From positions 1-33,971 of the forward strand of contig REAG01000122.1 in NCBI GenBank assembly GCA_004294265.1: a stretch of 33,971 nt of DNA. Reading direction: 5' to 3'. The notes below the pieces were generated by a model that was given only the letters and a program-made list of their open reading frames with translations, was not told the origin of the DNA and did not search any database. A program made the translations under genes and the position numbers. Of this stretch, positions 16,780 through 25,680 are shown piece by piece (position 1 is the stretch's first letter; each line of letters begins with the position of its first letter). Source of the stretch: Cytophagales bacterium (GTDB lineage Bacteria; Bacteroidota; Bacteroidia; Cytophagales; UBA9547).

Positions 16780-18447
16780 TTAATTTTTAATTACATTTTC
16801 TAAAACCAAACTATTCATGGCATCAGCTTCTAAATTTGATATATTTTTTTGTAATAATCTTATTACCTCATCATAGAAAAGTACAATAACTGGTGATTGT
16901 TCCATTACAAGACTATCCATTTTATAATAGTTATTAAATCTTTTATTTTCATCATTTTCTATTAAAGTATTTTCATATAATTTATCAAAAATTGGATTAA
17001 AATAACGAGTTTTATTTGGACCGTGAGGCGTAAAATTCTTACTATAAAACAAAGCCATATAATTTTCAGGATCAGAGTAATCACCTTGCCAAGAAGCTCT
17101 AAAAAATTTTATATTTCCTTTAGCAATATTTTCTAATAAAGTAGGATAGTCCAAAGTTTCTATATTGACTTTTATACCAATTTTAGACCATTCTCTTTGA
17201 GCAAATTCACATATTTCCTTATATGGAAAACGAGTTAAAGTACTGAGAGTCAATGTAGGTAATCCTTTAGAATTAGGATAGCCAGCTTCAGCCAATAACT
17301 TTTGTGCTTTTTCAACATTATAATTATAACCTTTCACTGATTTTTTGGACAATAAAAAAGAGGGAATCATACCATTTTGTCCTGCTTTTCCAATATTACT
17401 TAGTAAGTATTGAACCATTTGTTCTCGGTTTAAAGAATAGTTTAAAGCTTGTCGAACTTTCAAATTAAGAATGGGATTTTTGGAGTCTTGATAGGTAGAT
17501 TTATCAAGTTGAAAACCTAAATATTCGGTATTCAAATAAGGTATTTTTTGAACATTAAATTCGCTCGAAAACTTTTTTCCGATTGAGCCATCTGAATTAA
17601 ATACAATATCCCTGGAACTTTCATCAAGCCCCGAAATAAAATCAATTTTTTTCTGTTTGAATAACATAAAAACAATATTTCTATCTCCAATAAAAGAAAT
17701 ATGTACGCCATCAAGATAAGGTAATCTTACGCCTAAAGTATCATATTTCCAATAATTTTTATTTTTTTCAAACACTAATGTGGTTTTCTCTTCCCACATT
17801 TTAAATTTAAAAGCTCCTGTACCCACCGGATGCGTCCTAAAATCCTTTTGCCATTTTTCAACTACTTCTTTAGGAACAACATAAGCATAAGGAATTGTCA
17901 AAATTTGCAAAAAAGGGGAATAGGGTTTTTGTAGTTGAATTTTAAAAATACTATCATTTAACGCATAAAAACAAGTATCTGAATACGTAGAATCGTTAAT
18001 TTTAAGCACTTTATCATTAAAAATCCAAGCCCCAGGACTTGCAGTTTTAGCATCAATAATTCTTTTAAAACTATACACAAAATCATGTGCTGTTAGTTTT
18101 CTGCCTTTTCCATCCGCAAACTCAGGAGAATCATGAAAATAAACATCGTTTCTTATTTTAAAAGTATAAGTTTTTCCATCCTTTGAAATTGTCCAATTCT
18201 TAGCTAAAGCAGGTTCTATTCCTAATTTTTTATTCAAAGAAACTAATCCATTAAATAATTGATTTACTGCCCAAATATTACCTTGTTTGATTGCAAAAGC
18301 AGGGTCTAAGGAAGCAATATCTGAATCTTGATTATAATTAAAAATTTTATAATTTGATATTTTATTGTCTTTTTTACAAGAAATAAATAAAAAAAAATAA
18401 AAAAATATCACTAACAATGATTTGTAATATATATTAATTTTATGCAT
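16780..18447 (-). CDS. Oligopeptide/dipeptide ABC transporter substrate-binding lipoprotein
   Basis: This 555-residue SBP_bac_5 (OppA/DppA-like) protein has an N-terminal lipoprotein signal with lipobox LFISC, placing the anchor Cys near residue 24. The binding-protein signatures are present: SDIASLDPAFAIKQGNIWAVNQLFNGLV, EPALAKNWTISKDGKTYTFKIRNDVYFHD and TAHDFVYSFKRI. It would bind peptides and hand them to an Opp/Dpp permease, but no permease or ATPase gene is in the window. It starts 10 bp after the stop of the hypothetical outer-membrane gene and ends 75 bp before the M23 start, suggesting an operon with a cell-wall peptidase. A role in recovering wall peptides is possible but inferred. 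Confidence 0.93.
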   Translation of the reverse strand: MHKINIYYKSLLVIFFYFFLFISCKKDNKISNYKIFNYNQDSDIASLDPAFAIKQGNIWAVNQLFNGLVSLNKKLGIEPALAKNWTISKDGKTYTFKIRNDVYFHDSPEFADGKGRKLTAHDFVYSFKRIIDAKTASPGAWIFNDKVLKINDSTYSDTCFYALNDSIFKIQLQKPYSPFLQILTIPYAYVVPKEVVEKWQKDFRTHPVGTGAFKFKMWEEKTTLVFEKNKNYWKYDTLGVRLPYLDGVHISFIGDRNIVFMLFKQKKIDFISGLDESSRDIVFNSDGSIGKKFSSEFNVQKIPYLNTEYLGFQLDKSTYQDSKNPILNLKVRQALNYSLNREQMVQYLLSNIGKAGQNGMIPSFLLSKKSVKGYNYNVEKAQKLLAEAGYPNSKGLPTLTLSTLTRFPYKEICEFAQREWSKIGIKVNIETLDYPTLLENIAKGNIKFFRASWQGDYSDPENYMALFYSKNFTPHGPNKTRYFNPIFDKLYENTLIENDENKRFNNYYKMDSLVMEQSPVIVLFYDEVIRLLQKNISNLEADAMNSLVLENVIKN

Positions 18448-18457
18448 CTAATAAGCC

Positions 18458-19672
18458 TTAAAATAGTTCAATTTTTCGAGATTCACCTATATCTTTTTTA
18501 ATAAATCTAGCGTTGCCAGAAAATAGAATTGAAATCAAAAAAGTGTTATCATAAAACCCATTTTGGGTAGAATAAGGAGGGAAATAATTAAGTTTAAAAC
18601 GAATGTTAAAGTCATTTTTATATGGAATTCCTCTTGTAAAAATATATTTATTTCTCAATTTTAAATCATAACTTAATCCTATAAAATAACCTAAAGAATT
18701 TTTATTTACTTTTGGGAAATCAACTATTGGATTTTTTTGATTTGAAATCGGTCCATAACCCGTAAAACAAACACCAATATATGGCAAAATCCGGCTTCTT
18801 TTGGTATCTAAAATGTTGTATCCTGTATAAATTCCAAAAAATCCACCAATTAATTTATTATTTATCTGACCATTTTGAAGTGTATAAAAAGTGTTTTTAT
18901 ATTCTGATGATAATAAATTCATTTCAAAACAAAATTCCAACTTTTTATACAAAGCCGAGAAGTACCATCCTATTCCAAAATTACTGTTTTTTATGTCATT
19001 ATTTGAATTACCAATTAATTGATGAGTCAAACCAACGCCATAAGCTACACCAAAATTTCTATTTTTATTTTTTGGAAGTGCAATTACTGGAGTTTCATAA
19101 ATAACCTTTAAAATAGAATCCTTAATAAAAATCAATTTTGAGTCTTCTAATTCGGAAATTCGTATTTTGAATTTTTTTATATCTTGCTGAACACGTTGAA
19201 TTTCAAAATTCATGAAATCATTCAAATAAAATTGATTATCAAAAATTTTCTCGTCAACTTCTTTTTGAAAATAACGAGTTTTTAATTCTATATAATCAAA
19301 TAAAACTTGAAAATAAAAAATTGTTGTTTGTACGTTAGTATCTTGAGCATTTAAGTAAGATTTTTTAGTATCTATATAAGAATAAATAATTGGTTTTACA
19401 AAAATATTATTTTCGTTTTTAACTTTTAAAGTTTGAAAATTAATAACATAAGAAAGCTCACCTGGTTGATAGGGATTTGTATTTTCAGAATTACCTTTAA
19501 AATCACTTTTTTCTAAGTTTCCCTCTTTCCAAAGTTTACTATTGATAGGTACATCAATTTTTTTTGAAGCATTTTCATAAAAACCCATATTCATTAAATA
19601 TGGATTATACATTTGGCAAAAGGAATTAAGAAAAGATGAAAAAATAAGTAATGTTCCAAATATATACTTCAT
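18458..19672 (-). CDS. Hypothetical secreted protein with probable outer-membrane beta-barrel C-terminus
   Basis: I do not recognise the family. With the ATG at 19672 the 404-residue product starts with a clean signal peptide (MKYIFGTLLIFSSFLNSFCQ). The ORF-track start at 19756 is a TTG, would overlap the rlmN start and would bury this signal. Residues about 20-120 are polar; about 120-180 look helical and possibly coiled-coil (FEIQRVQQDIKKFKIRISELEDSK). From about 190 the sequence alternates aromatic and glycine-rich strands (FGVAYGVGLTHQL, GGFFGIYTGYNI, YIGVCFTGYGP, GYFIGLSYDLKL), as in an eight-strand outer-membrane barrel. It is the first gene of the minus-strand run that continues with the peptide-binding lipoprotein. 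No function is proposed. Confidence 0.75.
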   Translation of the reverse strand: MKYIFGTLLIFSSFLNSFCQMYNPYLMNMGFYENASKKIDVPINSKLWKEGNLEKSDFKGNSENTNPYQPGELSYVINFQTLKVKNENNIFVKPIIYSYIDTKKSYLNAQDTNVQTTIFYFQVLFDYIELKTRYFQKEVDEKIFDNQFYLNDFMNFEIQRVQQDIKKFKIRISELEDSKLIFIKDSILKVIYETPVIALPKNKNRNFGVAYGVGLTHQLIGNSNNDIKNSNFGIGWYFSALYKKLEFCFEMNLLSSEYKNTFYTLQNGQINNKLIGGFFGIYTGYNILDTKRSRILPYIGVCFTGYGPISNQKNPIVDFPKVNKNSLGYFIGLSYDLKLRNKYIFTRGIPYKNDFNIRFKLNYFPPYSTQNGFYDNTFLISILFSGNARFIKKDIGESRKIELF

Positions 19673-19686
19673 TGAAATTTTTTCAA

Positions 19687-19716
19687 CAAAATTAGAATTT
19701 AAAGATTTATAAACAA
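19687..19716 (-). promoter_or_regulatory. Promoter of hypothetical OMP gene (TTG / TAATTTTG)
   Basis: On the minus strand TTG (19716-19714) and TAATTTTG (19694-19687) are separated by 19 bp, a good fit to the Bacteroidota promoter. The ATG at 19672 follows 14 bp later. It also supports the shortened start over 19756, which would lie upstream of the promoter. Confidence 0.6.
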
Positions 19717-19748
19717 ATTTAATTAAAACTATACTTACATTTGTTATT

Positions 19749-20798
19749 ATGAACAACGCAAATCAAAAAATTGACATTAGGAAAACTAATAAAGAAGATA
19801 TAGAACTTTTTTTGCTATCAATTCAAGAAAAACCATTTCGTATAAAACAAATAATGGAATGGATTTGGGAAAAATCGGTTTCTAATTTTGATGAAATGAC
19901 CAATATTTCGCAAAAAACTCGTGATTTATTGAATGAAAAATATGTTTTTAACACTTTAAGTTTACATAATTTACAAATTAGCGAAGACAAAACCATAAAA
20001 TCGGCTTTTAAATTATTTGATGGAAATATTATTGAAACAGTTTTAATTCCAAAAGATGATCGCATGACGGTTTGTGTTAGCTCGCAGGTGGGTTGTTCAT
20101 TAACTTGCAAATTTTGTGCTACTGGCTATATGGATAGAGTAAGAAATCTTGAACCTGCCGAAATTTATGATCAAATAGTTGAAGTAAGAAAACAATGTAT
20201 TGAAAACTATCAAACACCTCTTACTAACATAGTTTTTATGGGGATGGGCGAACCGCTTTTAAACTACGCCAATGTACTTAAAGCAATAGATAAACTAACT
20301 TCGCCTAATGGATTAAATATAAGCTATAAAAGAATCACAGTTTCAACTGCTGGTGTAGCTAAAATGATTGTAAAATTAGCTGATGATGAAGTTAAATTTA
20401 GGCTCGCACTTTCACTTCATGCTGCCAATGATGATAAAAGAAATCAAATAATGCCTATAAACGAAACCAATAGTTTGGAAGCATTGAAAGAGGCTTTAAA
20501 ATATTTTTATAAAAAAACAGGTACAAAATTAACGTATGAATATATTGCTTTTGAAAACTTTAATGATAACCTTAAAGATGCTGAAGAATTGTATCAATTT
20601 TCAAAAGTAGTGCCATGTAAAATTAATATAATTGAATATAACCCTATTGACAATGCCCTTTTTAAAAATACTAAAGTTGAAAAATTAATTGCTTTTAAAG
20701 AATATTTAGAAAAAAAAGGCGTTAGTGTTACAATAAGGATGAGTAGAGGTAAAGATATTGATGCAGCATGCGGACAACTAGCAGGAAAATCTGCTTAA
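19749..20798 (+). CDS. rlmN: Dual-specificity RNA methyltransferase RlmN
   Basis: This 349-residue radical-SAM enzyme methylates C2 of A2503 in 23S rRNA and A37 of some tRNAs. The N-terminal accessory domain (EKPFRIKQIMEWIWEKSVSNFDEMTNIS) is followed by the iron-sulfur cluster motif CSLTCKFCATGYM (CxxxCxxC, about 116-128), GMGEPLLNY, and the C-terminal AACGQLAGK that bears the second catalytic Cys (methyl carrier). All key residues are present, and the wording is RlmN rather than Cfr-like. A TACATTTG lies only 5 bp before the ATG, which would give an almost leaderless transcript; it may be a coincidence. The gene is divergent from the hypothetical OMP gene with a 76-bp gap. Confidence 0.97.
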   Translation: MNNANQKIDIRKTNKEDIELFLLSIQEKPFRIKQIMEWIWEKSVSNFDEMTNISQKTRDLLNEKYVFNTLSLHNLQISEDKTIKSAFKLFDGNIIETVLIPKDDRMTVCVSSQVGCSLTCKFCATGYMDRVRNLEPAEIYDQIVEVRKQCIENYQTPLTNIVFMGMGEPLLNYANVLKAIDKLTSPNGLNISYKRITVSTAGVAKMIVKLADDEVKFRLALSLHAANDDKRNQIMPINETNSLEALKEALKYFYKKTGTKLTYEYIAFENFNDNLKDAEELYQFSKVVPCKINIIEYNPIDNALFKNTKVEKLIAFKEYLEKKGVSVTIRMSRGKDIDAACGQLAGKSA

Positions 20799-20950
20799 TA
20801 TTAAATGAATTATTACTTTAGTTTTGTATTAAAACGTATTTATTGACAGTAAATTTTAATTAAATTAATATTTTATTGCATTGTAATTTGAATTTGTCAA
20901 ATTATATCTATTATTTTACAACAATATTAATTTTCAAAATTAAAATACGA

Positions 20951-22876
20951 ATGAACAAACAATCAAAAGCAATTTCTACAAAACCAATAGTCGAAAAAAA
21001 AGCTCAAGCCTATACTTCTAAACCGCTCACTACAAGTAAACCCTTGTTTGAAAAATTAACACCTTATCTTATTTTAACAGCATTGTGTTTAATAGTGTAT
21101 GGACAAACATTTTGGTTTGAATTTACTGGTCTTGACGATAGCTTTTTCTTAGTTGTTTATGCCCAATATTTTGCTGAATTAAAAAACTTTTGGCGTGGAT
21201 TTAAAGAGTCGGGTGTTTTAGATTATTATCGTCCAGTTCTATTCGGATCAATGATAGTTGATTATCAATTCGCAAAAACTGACCCTGGCTTTTATCATGT
21301 TACAAACGTAATTTACCACTTAGGAGCTTGCTTGGTTTTATACAGATTATTGATTAAACTGGGATATGAAAAGAATTTTGCATTAATTACAACAGGTATT
21401 TTTACAGTTCATCCATTACTCTCTCAAGCGGTTTCTTGGGTGCCTGGTCGAAATGATTCGATGATTGCTTTAATGATGGTTGCTTCTTTAAATTTCTTTT
21501 TAAATTATGTAGAAAAAAGAAAATTGATAGATGCCATTTTGCATTGGTTTTTCTTCGCAATGGCACTCTACACCAAAGAAACATCAGCTTTTTTACCGTT
21601 TTTATGTATTGCTTATGTATTATTATTCAAAAAGATTTCCGACAATATATCCTTAGGAATGGTTATTGGAACAGGTTATGCCATTATTGGTTTGGTTTGG
21701 TATGCCATCCGTGCAGAAGCTTTGGAATTAGCAAACAAAAATGGAACTCGATTTACATCTATTATATATGGTGATTCTTGGATTGGAAATTTACCTGTTT
21801 TACCAGAACAAATTGGTAAAATGCTTATTCCGTTTAATCAGCAAAATTTCGCAAAATTTTCTGGCGTTTCAACAGGATTGGGAATTGGCGTAATTGCCTT
21901 ATTTATTTTGATAACTGTTTTATTGAAAAAAGTTGATAAAAGAGTGGTTGCTTGGTGTGGTATTTGGTTTGCCATGTTTTTTATACCTACAATCATTTTT
22001 ATTTTTGCAGATTCGGGCAGATATGATTACTTAGAGCATCGTATATATGTGCCATTTTTGGCAGTAGTAATTCTATGGAACGAATGGATTAGAGCTTATT
22101 TTGCTGGAGATGAGGCACGTGAAAGCCAGAAAAAAATGTTTGAATATGGATTAATTGGTGTTTTAATTGTCTTTTTAGGCGTTAATTTAATTTATAGTTT
22201 AAACTTTAAAAACCCTGAAAATTTTTGGAAAAAAGCAATAGAAGGAGCACCTTTATCATCTCAAGTTTATAGAGGAATGGGGAAAGTATATTACGATGCT
22301 GGAGAACTAGAAAAAGCAGAAGTAAACTTTATGAAAGGCGTTGATTTAAACCCTGCCGAAGTAAATACCATTTCAGATTTAGGAAAAATGTATGAAAATA
22401 AAGGCGGATTAGCCGGTTCGAGAGGAAACGCAGATTCAGCCAATATCAATTATAATTCAGCTAAAAGATGCTATACAAGATGCTTAAAAGTAGATTCACT
22501 CGGACCAATGAGTGCTATGTTTATGTCAGATATGGCTCGCATTTATGAGAAAAAACGACAGTTAGATTCAGCCGAAATTTGGTATCAAAAAGTAATTTTG
22601 AAAGACCCAAACAACTGGCAAGCCAAATTTGGTTTAGGAGTTTTATCGTATCAAAAAGGGAATGTGGCAGCTTGCGAACAATATTGGCTAGATGTGGCTC
22701 GTATTAATCCTGCTTACAACGACACTTATATTAATTTGGCGGTTTTGTATTATTTTACTAAAAACTACGATCAAGCCAATAATTGGTTAGATAAATTAAA
22801 AGCAAAAGGCGTAGATCCTGCAAGTTTAAATCCTGGATTAGTAAATTCGTTAGCACCCTACCGTAAAAAATCTTAA
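20951..22876 (+). CDS. TMTC-like GT-C family membrane protein with TPR repeats
   Basis: The 641-residue protein has a cytoplasmic Lys/Thr-rich N-terminus (1-35) and about ten transmembrane helices (36-415). Its first extracytoplasmic loop contains FTGLDDSFF with an Asp-Asp pair (62-63), as in GT-C glycosyltransferases. The motifs VHPLLSQAVSWVPGRNDSM and YTKETSAFL resemble the HP..EAV..GR.D and KE segments of TMTC-type O-mannosyltransferases. TPR repeats occupy about 433-630 (VYRGMGKVYYDAGELEKAEVNFMKGVDLNPAEV). It may glycosylate exported proteins or lipids using a polyprenyl-linked sugar, but the activity is inferred. The ORF track starts at a TTG (20876); the ATG at 20951 gives a normal N-terminus, and the upstream codons look like non-coding AT-rich sequence. 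A TAGTTTTG box lies at 20819-20826. Confidence 0.82.
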   Translation: MNKQSKAISTKPIVEKKAQAYTSKPLTTSKPLFEKLTPYLILTALCLIVYGQTFWFEFTGLDDSFFLVVYAQYFAELKNFWRGFKESGVLDYYRPVLFGSMIVDYQFAKTDPGFYHVTNVIYHLGACLVLYRLLIKLGYEKNFALITTGIFTVHPLLSQAVSWVPGRNDSMIALMMVASLNFFLNYVEKRKLIDAILHWFFFAMALYTKETSAFLPFLCIAYVLLFKKISDNISLGMVIGTGYAIIGLVWYAIRAEALELANKNGTRFTSIIYGDSWIGNLPVLPEQIGKMLIPFNQQNFAKFSGVSTGLGIGVIALFILITVLLKKVDKRVVAWCGIWFAMFFIPTIIFIFADSGRYDYLEHRIYVPFLAVVILWNEWIRAYFAGDEARESQKKMFEYGLIGVLIVFLGVNLIYSLNFKNPENFWKKAIEGAPLSSQVYRGMGKVYYDAGELEKAEVNFMKGVDLNPAEVNTISDLGKMYENKGGLAGSRGNADSANINYNSAKRCYTRCLKVDSLGPMSAMFMSDMARIYEKKRQLDSAEIWYQKVILKDPNNWQAKFGLGVLSYQKGNVAACEQYWLDVARINPAYNDTYINLAVLYYFTKNYDQANNWLDKLKAKGVDPASLNPGLVNSLAPYRKKS

Positions 22877-22902
22877 AATAAAAAAATAATATAAAATAAA
22901 TT

Positions 22903-22937
22903 TTGCCATATTGAAACTCATAATTTTAATATGGCAA
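22903..22937 (+). terminator. Hairpin 1 downstream of TMTC-like gene
   Basis: TTGCCATATT (22903-22912) pairs perfectly with AATATGGCAA (22928-22937) across a 15-base loop, 26 bp after the stop codon. It is followed almost at once by a second, stronger hairpin. There is no T-tract of its own. Confidence 0.5.
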
Positions 22938-22939
22938 TT

Positions 22940-22986
22940 AAACAACATTTCAACATTTTAGTTAAAAAAATGTTGAAATGTTGTTT
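22940..22986 (+). terminator. Hairpin 2 (20-bp perfect stem) between TMTC-like gene and dnaN
   Basis: AAACAACATTTCAACATTTT (22940-22959) and AAAATGTTGAAATGTTGTTT (22967-22986) pair perfectly with a 7-base loop. The strong stem between two same-strand genes fits a transcription terminator or insulator before the dnaN promoter. The 3' side is T-rich (TGTTGTTTATAAA) but has no long uninterrupted T-run. Confidence 0.65.
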
Positions 22987-23002
22987 ATAAATTAAATTTA
23001 TA

Positions 23003-23036
23003 TTGCTTTTAAAGTCCATATTTATTCCTATTTTTG
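23003..23036 (+). promoter_or_regulatory. Putative dnaN promoter (TTG / TATTTTTG)
   Basis: TTG at 23003-23005 and TATTTTTG at 23029-23036 are 23 bp apart, at the upper end of the accepted spacing. The ATG follows 84 bp downstream. It lies directly after the 20-bp hairpin that would stop upstream transcription. Confidence 0.5.
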
Positions 23037-23120
23037 CAACTTGATAAAACAAAGTTTTGATTTTAAACCTATTTAGGTTATCAAACTAAAAAAAATTTTA
23101 AGACATAAATTTATTCTCAA

Positions 23121-24245
23121 ATGAAATTTGTAATTTCCTCGACATCATTATTAAAACAATTAAATTCGGTAAGTGGCGTAATTGCTCCTAATCCTTTGGT
23201 ACCCATTTTAGAAAACTTTTTATTTGAAATAGAGAAAGAAAAATTAACAATAACTGCTTCAGATTTACAAACAACCATCATAACTCAACTTTCGGTAGAA
23301 AGCAAAGAAAATGGAAGTATTTGTATTCCAGCTAAAATATTACAAGATACGCTCAAAAATTTGCCTGAACAGCCAGTTACATTTAGTATTGATGAAAATA
23401 CTTATGTAATCACTATTCGTTCAAACAATGGAAATTATAAATTATCGGGAGAAAATGCTACAGATTTTCCTAAAATACCTGCTATTAAAAATGCTTCAAA
23501 GGTTGATATTTCTTCAGAAGTATTAACTAAAGCATTAGCAAATACTATTTTTGCAACAAGTACTGAAGATTTAAGACCAGCTATGACTGGGGTTTATTTT
23601 CAATTAAATGAAACTAATCTTACTTTTGTATCAACAGACGGACATCGTTTGGTAAGATACAGAAGAGTAGATGTAGCTTCTGAAAGTCCTGCCTCTATTA
23701 TTGTACCTCGAAAAGCTCTTACTTTATTAAAAAATTCACTTCCAAATGAAAATTCTCCTGTTTCGATGGAGTTTAATCAATCAAATGCTTTCTTTTCTTT
23801 TAATTCTACCAAATTAATTTGTAGATTGATTGATGAACGCTATCCAGATTACGAAAACGTAATTCCTTTAGATAATCCTAATATTTTATCTATTTCAAGG
23901 TCTGACTTACTTAATTGTTTAAAACGTATATCTATTTATGCAAATAAAACAACGCATCAAGTAAGATTGAAAATGAGCGGTAGTGAGTTGCAAGTTTCTG
24001 CAGAAGATTTAGATTTTTCAAACGAAGCAAACGAAAGATTGGTTTGTGAGTTTACTGGAGAGGATATGGAAATTGGTTTTAATGCAAAATTCTTACTTGA
24101 AATGTTAAATAACCTTGATTCTGAAACTATTGCGATAAATATGTCGGTACCTAGCAAAGCTGGTTTGATTAATCCTGTTGAGGCAAATCAAAACGAGGAT
24201 ATTTTAATGCTTGTTATGCCTGTAATGTTGAATAATTATATTTAA
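23121..24245 (+). CDS. dnaN: DNA polymerase III beta subunit (sliding clamp)
   Basis: The 374-residue product forms the dimeric ring that tethers the replicative polymerase to DNA. The three-domain architecture is full length. The first domain opens MKFVISSTSLLKQLNSVSGVI, the second includes RPAMTGVYFQLNETNLTFVSTDGHRLVRYRR, and the last contains RLIDERYPDYENVIP and the C-terminal EDILMLVMPVMLNNY that is usual in Bacteroidota. It stands alone, flanked by hairpins on both sides, with neither dnaA nor recF nearby; a detached dnaN is common in this phylum. Confidence 0.98.
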   Translation: MKFVISSTSLLKQLNSVSGVIAPNPLVPILENFLFEIEKEKLTITASDLQTTIITQLSVESKENGSICIPAKILQDTLKNLPEQPVTFSIDENTYVITIRSNNGNYKLSGENATDFPKIPAIKNASKVDISSEVLTKALANTIFATSTEDLRPAMTGVYFQLNETNLTFVSTDGHRLVRYRRVDVASESPASIIVPRKALTLLKNSLPNENSPVSMEFNQSNAFFSFNSTKLICRLIDERYPDYENVIPLDNPNILSISRSDLLNCLKRISIYANKTTHQVRLKMSGSELQVSAEDLDFSNEANERLVCEFTGEDMEIGFNAKFLLEMLNNLDSETIAINMSVPSKAGLINPVEANQNEDILMLVMPVMLNNYI

Positions 24246-24257
24246 TATTCATAAATT

Positions 24258-24304
24258 TAACAAAAAAACTTACTAAATTATTATTTGGTAAGTTTTTTTT
24301 GTTA
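24258..24304 (+). terminator. Rho-independent terminator of dnaN
   Basis: ACAAAAAAACTTAC and GTAAGTTTTTTTTGT form a stem around the loop TAAATTATTATTTG, ending in eight Ts. It begins 13 bp after the dnaN stop. Confidence 0.85.
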
Positions 24305-24591
24305 AATGGATTTCCAATTTAACTCAAAGAACAATAAAAGGTTGATTTTATAAATTAATATATATATAAATGAAGTAAATAAGCATTACATTAAACCGAT
24401 AAATTACTATTACATAATTTATAATAATAGTTCATATTTTGATTCTATATTATAAAATTGAAAAATAGAATGTCATATTAAATAATTGGTTTAATATAAT
24501 ATCAAAAAAAATAATTTTAATGAATTCGATATCATTTTAATTCGTTTGGAATTAAAATTTGAAAAAAAATGTTAAAAAATAAAATAAAAAA
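24305..24591. other. Leader region of trxB
   Basis: The region is AT-rich, and no ORF or repeat-family copy is visible. A perfect hairpin ATTTTAATTC-gtttg-GAATTAAAAT (24534-24558) sits about 33 bp before the trxB ATG and might be a 5'-UTR structure or operator. No exact TTG/TAnnTTTG promoter was found. The bases just before the ATG are almost all A/T. Confidence 0.5.
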
Positions 24592-25539
24592 ATGGCAGAA
24601 CAAGTAAATATTTTAATCATAGGATCGGGACCAGCAGGTTATACAGCAGCGATATATGCTGCAAGGGCAGGATTAAAACCTGTTTTATATCAAGGAATGC
24701 AACCAGGAGGTCAATTGACTACCACAAATGATGTTGAAAATTATCCCGGTTACCCTAAAGGCGTTACAGGTCCTGAAATGATGGAAGAGTTTAAAGAACA
24801 AGCGGAGCGTTTTGGAACAGAAATTCGATATGGTTTTGTGTCTTCGGTTCAGTTAAATAATGGAGGATTACATAAAGTTTGGGTTGACGAAACACACGAA
24901 ATAGAAACTGAAGCCATTGTAATTTGTACGGGAGCATCCGCCAAATGGTTGGGTTTAGAGTCAGAAACAAGATTGAACGGCAGTGGCGTTTCGGCTTGCG
25001 CAGTTTGTGATGGATTTTTTTATAGAGGTTTAGATGTGGCGGTAGTTGGTGCTGGAGATACTGCAGCTGAAGAAGCTACTTACTTAGCAAAATTATGTAA
25101 AAAAGTGCATTTAATAGTAAGAAAAGATGAAATGAGAGCATCTTTAATTATGCAAAATAGAGTAAAAAATACGCCCAATATAGAAATACATTGGAACAGC
25201 GTTACAGATGATATTTTGGGTAAAACTGAAGTAGAATGTGTTAGAATTAAAAATACTATTACAAATGAATTTAAAGAAATTTCTGTGAAAGGTTTTTTTG
25301 TTGCTATCGGACATAAACCAAACACTGATATTTTTAAAGGTCAATTAACTTTGGATAATGCAGGCTACATTATTACTGAAAAAGGAACTACGAAAACAAA
25401 TATTGAAGGTGTTTTTGCCGCAGGTGATGCTCAAGATAATGTTTATAGACAAGCTGTAACTTCAGCTGGAACAGGTTGTATGGCAGCCTTGGATGCTGAA
25501 AGATATTTGGCTGCAAAAGAAGTTCATGTTCTTTCTTAA
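24592..25539 (+). CDS. trxB: Thioredoxin-disulfide reductase
   Basis: The 315-residue flavoenzyme passes electrons from NADPH to thioredoxin. The FAD-binding motif IIGSGPAGYTAAIYAARAGL is at the N-terminus. The redox-active CAVCDGFF (CxxC, about 137-140) precedes the NADPH-binding VVGAGDTAAEEATYL, and the FAD-binding GVFAAGDAQDNVYRQAVTSAGTGCMAAL is at the C-terminus. The length and motifs are those of the low-molecular-weight bacterial type. It is monocistronic, with a terminator on both sides. Confidence 0.98.
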   Translation: MAEQVNILIIGSGPAGYTAAIYAARAGLKPVLYQGMQPGGQLTTTNDVENYPGYPKGVTGPEMMEEFKEQAERFGTEIRYGFVSSVQLNNGGLHKVWVDETHEIETEAIVICTGASAKWLGLESETRLNGSGVSACAVCDGFFYRGLDVAVVGAGDTAAEEATYLAKLCKKVHLIVRKDEMRASLIMQNRVKNTPNIEIHWNSVTDDILGKTEVECVRIKNTITNEFKEISVKGFFVAIGHKPNTDIFKGQLTLDNAGYIITEKGTTKTNIEGVFAAGDAQDNVYRQAVTSAGTGCMAALDAERYLAAKEVHVLS

Positions 25540-25565
25540 AAAAGTAATATTATTATTTTAATAAC

Positions 25566-25611
25566 AAATATTAGCTTTTAAAATTAAAGATTTAAAAAGC
25601 TAATATTTTTT
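25566..25611 (+). terminator. Rho-independent terminator of trxB
   Basis: AAATATTAGCTTTT (25566-25579) pairs with AAAAGCTAATATTT (25595-25608) and runs into a T-tract (25606-25611). It starts 26 bp after the stop codon. Confidence 0.85.
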
Positions 25612-25680
25612 CGTTTTTACGAAAATCATTGTAAAGAACAATTAAAATTATACTTTAAAAAGTATTTATATTTTAAATTG

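Noticed and set aside
19736-19743. TACATTTG as the rlmN promoter -7 box
   Set aside because: It ends only 5 bp before the ATG and no TTG is found 17-23 bp upstream; kept only as a remark in the gene entry.
19673-19756. N-terminal extension of the hypothetical OMP (start 19756)
   Set aside because: It starts at TTG inside rlmN, would place the promoter within the gene, and would hide the signal peptide that begins at the ATG at 19672.
20876-20950. N-terminal extension of the TMTC-like protein in the ORF track
   Set aside because: It begins at TTG, its codons look like AT-rich non-coding sequence, and an ATG with a sensible cytoplasmic N-terminus follows at 20951.
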